64,000 nucleotides of DNA from Haliotis asinina. Taxonomy: Eukaryota > Mollusca > Gastropoda > Lepetellida > Haliotidae. The stretch lies in assembly GCF_037392515.1 (NCBI RefSeq), contig NC_090285.1, positions 7,074,501 to 7,138,500 on the forward strand. Reading direction: 5' to 3'. The notes beneath the pieces are model-generated. The model was not told where the DNA came from and searched no databases. It saw only the letters and a program-made list of their open reading frames with translations. How positions within the stretch are numbered: position 1 is the first letter of the stretch; each line of letters opens with the position of its first letter. Below, in pieces: positions 59,127 to 64,000 of this stretch. A program made the translations under genes and the position numbers.

Positions 59127-62100
59127 GTGAGTATACCATTTACTGACTTAACCCTGTCAGGTTTCTTTGTCAGTCTGATATTGATTAGTTTCATAATTAA
59201 CACATACCCTCAACACCCTCAATACCCATGGAGTTTTGGCAGAGAACACCGTCCTACAGTTCTAATGGAACAAAAATAGTTATCAACATTCGTCTTTTAT
59301 CGTCTTGTAAACTCTTAGTAACTGGCTTGGAATGTTTTCTTGATATTTCGTGAATTGTATTTTAATAAATAAAATATCTCAAACTTTAAGTCTTTCCTTA
59401 GGTCTGCCCATCGTTTGTGCAATGGGTGTTCGTGGGAAGATTTACTTCGTAGCATCGTGTTTCGGGAAATAAATATCCGACCAATTGTCGACATAACCAA
59501 TAGGAACTTCCTCCGTACGATCAAAGCTCGGTTTACAGAAAAATGCGTCACTTAAATCTTATTCAGAAAATGTCATGTATACTGATTAAGCAATAGTCAA
59601 TGTGATCAGCCTAACGTCAGTCTGTTTCTTCCTGTACGTTTGTTGTCTCATCGACTAACATGTCCGAATTTGAATTCCTCCCGGTGAACCGGATCCTCAA
59701 GCTTGATCCTAATGCCATGCCTGTCACCATATCGGTTTGTCATACCAAGAATTGTGCCTGTAATGTCATGCCTGTCACCTCACTGATTTGTCAGTCCAAG
59801 AATTGTGCCTATAACGTCAGGCCTGTCACCTCACTGGTTTGTCATACCAAGAATTGTGCCTATAATGTCAGACCTGTGTCACCTCACAGGTTTGCCATAC
59901 CAAGAATTGTGCCTATACTGTCATGCCTATGTCCCCTCACTTGTTTGTCATAGCAGGAATTGTGTCTATAATGTCATGTCTGTGTCACCTCACAGGTTTG
60001 CCATATCAAGAAGTGTGCCTATTTTGTCATGTCTGTGTCACCTCACTGGTTTGTCATACCAAGAATTGTGCCTATAATGTCAGGATTGTCAACTCACTGT
60101 CATACACACGGTTTGCCATACCCATGAATTGTGTCTATAATGTCAGGATTGTCAACTCACTGTCATACACACGGTTTGCCATACCCATGAATTGTGTCTA
60201 TAATGTCAGGATTGTCAACTCACTGTCATACACACGGTTTGCCATACCCATGAATTGTGTCTATAATGTCAGGATTGTCAACTCTCTGTCATACACACGG
60301 TTTGCCATACCCATGAATTGTGTCTATAATGTCAGGATTGTCAACTCACTGTCATACACACGGTTTGCCATACCCATGAATTGTGTCTATAATGTCAGGA
60401 TTGTCAACTCACTGTCATACACACGGTTTGCCATACCCATGAATTGTGTCTATAATGTCAGGATTGTCAACTCTCTGTCATACACACGGTTTGCCATACC
60501 CATGAATTGTGTCTATAATGTCAGGATTGTCAACTCACTGTCATACACACGGTTTGCCATACCCATGAATTGTGTCTATAATGTCAGGATTGTCAACTCA
60601 CTGTCATACGCACGGTTTGCCATACCCATGAATTGTGTCTATAATGTCAGGATTGTCAACTCTCTGTCATACACACGGTTTGCCATACCCATGAATTGTG
60701 TCTATAATGTCAGGATTGTCAACTCACTGTCATACACACGGTTTGCCATACCCATGAATTGTGTCTATAATGTCAGGATTGTCAACTCACTGTCATACGC
60801 ACGGTTTGCCATACCCATGAATTGTGTCTAAAATGTCAGGATTGTCAACTCACTGTCATACACACGGTTTGCCATACCCATGAATTGTGTCTATAATGTC
60901 ACGTATAAACAATTTGATGTGCTCCACATATGTTGTGGCTATTGTCATTCATGTATCACCATGACTTAACAATGTCTGTTTGTTGTTCGCGCATGCCTCT
61001 CTATTGTCTCACGCTTTATAGTATTGCACATCTCTGCAGATTTGATATTGTCTTACGCTTTATAGTAATGCACATCTCTACAGATTTTATATTCTCTCAC
61101 GCTTTATAGTATTGCACATCTCAGCAGATTTTATATTGTCTCACGCTTTATAGTATTGCACATCTCAGCAGATTTAATATTTTCTCAAGCTTGATAGTAT
61201 TTCCTCATGCCCTGGTAATGAATACCCCATTGTCTTTAATGTTGTCTGACGCTTTGATAAAGCACATCTCAGTGAACTGGATATTGTCTGACGCTGTGAA
61301 AATGTTGGTATCAACTGTTGTTTGACACAGATTGTGATATTGATGGGGAACGCCACACAAAGAACACCATAATACAGGGAACAACATAGTAGTTAATACA
61401 GATGTAGTACATTATGACCAGTGTTTAATCACTGACTATTTATAGACTTAAATTTCTTAAATCAGATTATCCAAGACCGTTTCAATTTAGGTAATACTAT
61501 ATCTCAGCTTTGAAAATTGGTCTTAATTTTCTGAGTAATCAGTAATTGCTTGTGAAGGTTGTCATACATTGTGACTAAAGTGGAAACGTCAGTTCTGACA
61601 ATATGTACCTTCACTTAAAGTCGTTTATGTCGAAATGAACAGTTTATGATGACATTTTGAAACGTTAATTAGTTGATGAGCTTTGTGCAAGTAGGTCCTG
61701 ATGTTATGTTGCTAAGGACCACTCCACAAACGATGAAGACAATATCATTGTTGATTGCCATTCATCAAGTAGTAGAATCCATTATTTTCACCGAGAAGTA
61801 CTGAAAATAAACATTATTTCACCACACCTTTCCTGTATTGGAACAAGATCAATAACAGGTCTTAATCTTGTACACAGGTGTCCAACAGTGAGCAGAACTC
61901 AACAGTCTTTGTGTGGGATGGAAACTCCGATCTGGTCAGTTTATAATAACACCATTTACAATTGATCGATTGCCTCACTCGGCAGTAACCCAGCTAGATG
62001 GATGATGATGATGATGGTCATGATGATGATGTCAATATATTACAGTCACATAAATGCTCCTGACTGCATAGCAGTTTATTAATTCCGGCTGAGGATAGGC

Positions 62101-63289
62101 CCTTAGTAATACATGCTTGTTTCAAAATCAGCCCAAACTTGTATCAATTTCTCGAGCTTTGTGACATCGCGCCAAAATCCTCCAGTGTCAACGATGGTGG
62201 CGTCATCGTCAATAATTGATCATTCGAAAAACGTTGGAACACTGCTGTTTGCGCCTTCAAACAATTTCGGTCATGCACAGTTTACACAGTAAATTTGTTA
62301 CATGTGTTTAGACTATGAAACCTCACTTCTGCTGATTCCGTCCAATGTCAGGTTGATAAGATGTATTTGTCATTTGTCACTTGTCATTTATACTCAGCAA
62401 ACAGATGCGACAGATACAGTGGAGACCACAAACTTCGGCGACGAAGGATCAGGGGAGATAACCCAAAGTATGACAACACTTTGGGACCAATCTACAACGT
62501 TACGGGACAAATCCACTCAGCAGAGTGTTCTATCGGGTGGTGCTGTGTCGGAGATGTCGACAAGGAACGATGTTGCAACGACATTTTCTGCCCCAGGTCA
62601 ACTGCCCTCATCGACCAAGTCATCTCTAACAAGCGGTAGTTCAGGGGAGACAACTACACACGGCTTGACTCAGAAGTCAACTGTTTCTTTTGATGGAGAA
62701 ACGACATCTGATGGGGTGACTTATTCTAATGATAGGAGCTCGTCAATGACGACTGCTCGATATGTTCCATCGCTTAAGTCTGATCCAACCCACAGCGCTT
62801 CAACTGTAGGGTCAGTTGAGGATTCACCTTCGACAAATAGAGCCTCAGAGCAACCGACAGAGTCACCATCTACCGACGCCCCCGCGACTTCATCGTCACT
62901 TCCGTTCCCGCCTCCATCAACGTGGATGCCAACAGCGTCAACTACAGAACCCACCTTTGATCAGAGTGTACCTTCGTCTACACCAGGTGAAGTTACCACT
63001 CAACCACAAAGTACTCCGTCTTCAACCACACCATCTACATCAACAACTACAACTACTACAACCACTACTACAACCACGACCACCACGCCTACCACCATTC
63101 CTACGACAAGCCTACCACCGACAACGACAACAACTACAACGACGACAACAACAACAACAACAACCCTACCTTCTCTTGGCTCTCGTTGCAGTCTCAGAGA
63201 CAGTTGCAGCCATATAGAACATGCCTACTGCCACAACACTTGCCAGTGTAATGCTAGCTTCTACCGCTCGGACTCGTCATGCGTCTCTA
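59076..63289 (+). CDS. Secreted/cell-surface mucin-like protein with EB/EGF-like module, 5' part
   Basis: Three exons, all GT..AG and in phase: 59076-59126, 61878-61934 and 62398-63289. Exon 1 encodes a signal peptide, MKNTLVTAILLLIFIQN. Exon 2 gives 19 residues with an NST sequon. Exon 3 (297 codons) is Ser/Thr/Pro-rich, with acidic and TT-rich tracts including long poly-Thr coded by ACA/ACT/ACC/ACG. It ends in a cysteine module (CSLRDSC...AYCHNTCQC...SSCVS) with the spacing of EB or EGF-like domains. The last donor is gtgagt at 63290 in phase 1, so the protein continues outside the window. Likely heavily O-glycosylated. Function unknown; similar modular proteins are common in mollusc mucus and immune or scavenger-type receptors. 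Confidence 0.75.
59710..60905 (+). repeat. 63-bp minisatellite with trimeric order, in intron 1 of the mucin-like gene
   Basis: From ~60070 there are 13 near-identical units: ataatgtcaggattgtcaac, tcactgtcatacacacggtt, tgccatacccatgaattgtg, tct. Units 4, 7 and 10 read tctctg instead of tcactg, and units 9 and 12 read cgcacgg, i.e. every third unit. Diverged ~60-bp units lie at 59710-60070. The 302-codon frame is a by-product of a 63-bp, stop-free unit. Confidence 0.95.
60990..61260 (+). repeat. 44-bp tandem repeat, ~5 copies
   Basis: Units of gtctcacgctttatagtatt, then gcacatctcagcagattttatatt. The last copies decay (gtctgacgctttgataaagc). Confidence 0.85.
61261..61877. other. Intron 1 remainder, no gene
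   Basis: Unique AT-rich sequence to the exon 2 acceptor (cttgtacacag). Confidence 0.4.
61878..61934 (+). CDS. Mucin-like gene, coding exon 2
   Basis: Acceptor cttgtacacag, donor gtcagt; 57 nt, phase 0 to phase 0, encoding VSNSEQNSTVFVWDGNSDL. Supported by phase fit with both neighbours and by a clean open frame; short, so moderately confident. Confidence 0.55.
61998..62030 (+). repeat. (GAT)n microsatellite in intron 2
   Basis: gatggatgatgatgatgatg, then gtcatgatgatgatg. Confidence 0.9.
62398..63289 (+). CDS. Mucin-like gene, coding exon 3 (Ser/Thr-rich plus Cys module)
   Basis: Acceptor catttatactcag, donor gtgagt; starts QTDATDTVETTNFGDEGSGE and ends SSCVS in phase 1. The middle is dominated by Thr, Ser and Pro with two long poly-Thr runs; the last ~40 residues hold six cysteines. 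Confidence 0.8.
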
Positions 63290-63840
63290 GTGAGTATTAT
63301 ATTAATATTAAATTCATTTACCAACTCAGCTTCTAAGTTTATGAATAAATATTTCATGTTGCATCCAGTGTTGTGCAGAGTTACCCCGTGGCTATCAACA
63401 CCCTTTGGTCACGAGCTTCAATACTTTGTTTTGTCATCATACAGTTGCCATGCTGTACATCAGTGAACCTGGTTAATGTCCATGAGCAGCTCCACTGTCG
63501 ACGTATCGCCCACATTCAACATTCACCTTGCAACAAAAACTGAAAGTATGTTGAAAGCGGTGTGAAACACGAAATCTGTCTTGAAACACCAGCTCGTACG
63601 AGTAATCTCCCTTTATAGGACTATTAAGGACTCTATTACAGGGCGTACACAATCCTTACTCTCATGTGTGAGGAGCTGTCAGCGATACAATGGCAATTGA
63701 TTCGCAGTCCCTTGAACATCGATTGTAGTCCATGGTTTATGGATGAAAGTCCTGGTAATATGCTTAGGACGTGCGCTTTGGTGTTTCCTTAACGTGTTCC
63801 AGCAAAAATAATAAAAGCGGTGTAAAACCCACGTTTACAG
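63290..63840. other. Intron of the mucin-like gene, no exon recognised
   Basis: The next exon should begin in phase 1 after this point, but none with a cysteine-rich or transmembrane signature is visible before the window ends. Confidence 0.35.
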
Positions 63841-63892
63841 TGAGTGAGTTTAGTTTTACGCCGCACACAGCAATATTGCCGCTATATGGCGG
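63841..63892 (-). repeat. SINE family A 3'-end fragment (reverse)
   Basis: tgagtgagtttagttttacg, ccgcacacagcaatattgcc, gctatatggcgg. Confidence 0.8.
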
Positions 63893-64000
63893 TCCCACGT
63901 TTACACAGCACATGAAATGTAAAAATGCAATTTCAATAACAGAGTATTTGCTGAAACATATTCCACTGAGCATGATGAATAATCAAATTGTAAAATATAT

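Noticed and set aside
59923..60831. 302-codon frame with a 21-residue repeat
   Set aside because: Product of the 63-bp minisatellite lying in an intron of the mucin-like gene model.

Overview
The window looks like nuclear DNA of a marine mollusc, most likely an abalone (Haliotis). Spliced GT/AG genes, a BEL/Pao element, an I/Nimb-type LINE, a Tc1-like element and many SINE copies ending in an (ACTC)n tail support this; the genus is inferred from the SINE type and was not checked by search. It is gene-poor and repeat-dominated. There is no prokaryotic operon, CRISPR array or functional tRNA/rRNA gene that I can see.

Three host loci can be supported. (1) At the left edge, on the minus strand, lies one internal exon (1493-952) of an FLVCR/SLC49-type major facilitator transporter; the rest of that gene lies outside the window or was not recognised. 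(2) On the plus strand, 37803-55798, a complete FLVCR-type gene can be assembled by eye: ten coding exons with GT..AG borders and compatible phases, 1500 nt including the stop, 499 residues. The two FLVCR genes are divergent paralogs about 36 kb apart and share an exon border after ...FGNQ. (3) At the right edge, 59076-63289 holds the first three coding exons of a secreted Ser/Thr-rich mucin-like protein: signal peptide, a 19-residue exon, then a long mucin exon ending in a cysteine-rich EB/EGF-like module. It runs off the window. A fourth candidate is a lone first exon at 21315-21380.

Layout. 1-8.4 kb: FLVCR paralog exon, a ~0.85 kb fold-back inverted repeat, a segmental duplicate and a ~180-bp tandem array. 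8.43-9.91 kb: a dead Tc1-like transposon. 12.4-13.7 kb: second copy of the segmental duplicate, split by a 341-bp insertion with a 5-bp target duplication. 17.0-20.8 kb: a cluster of minisatellites. 22.5-23.1 kb: (AC)n and a LINE 3' fragment. 26.17-32.18 kb: a nearly full-length LINE broken by several frameshifts and stops. 32.4-37.7 kb: SINE copies, a perfect 34-bp palindrome and other small repeats. 37.8-55.8 kb: the FLVCR gene, whose introns carry MITEs, satellites with three-monomer higher-order structure, SINEs and a BEL/Pao relic. 57.4-58.4 kb: a 29-bp minisatellite open in all three frames. 59.1-63.3 kb: the mucin-like gene, with a 63-bp higher-order minisatellite in its first intron.

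I found no clearly new biochemical system. The most informative observations are the FLVCR pair, the shared 3' tail linking two SINE families to the resident LINE, a MITE that resembles the unit of an intronic satellite, and repeated three-monomer periodicity in unrelated satellites.
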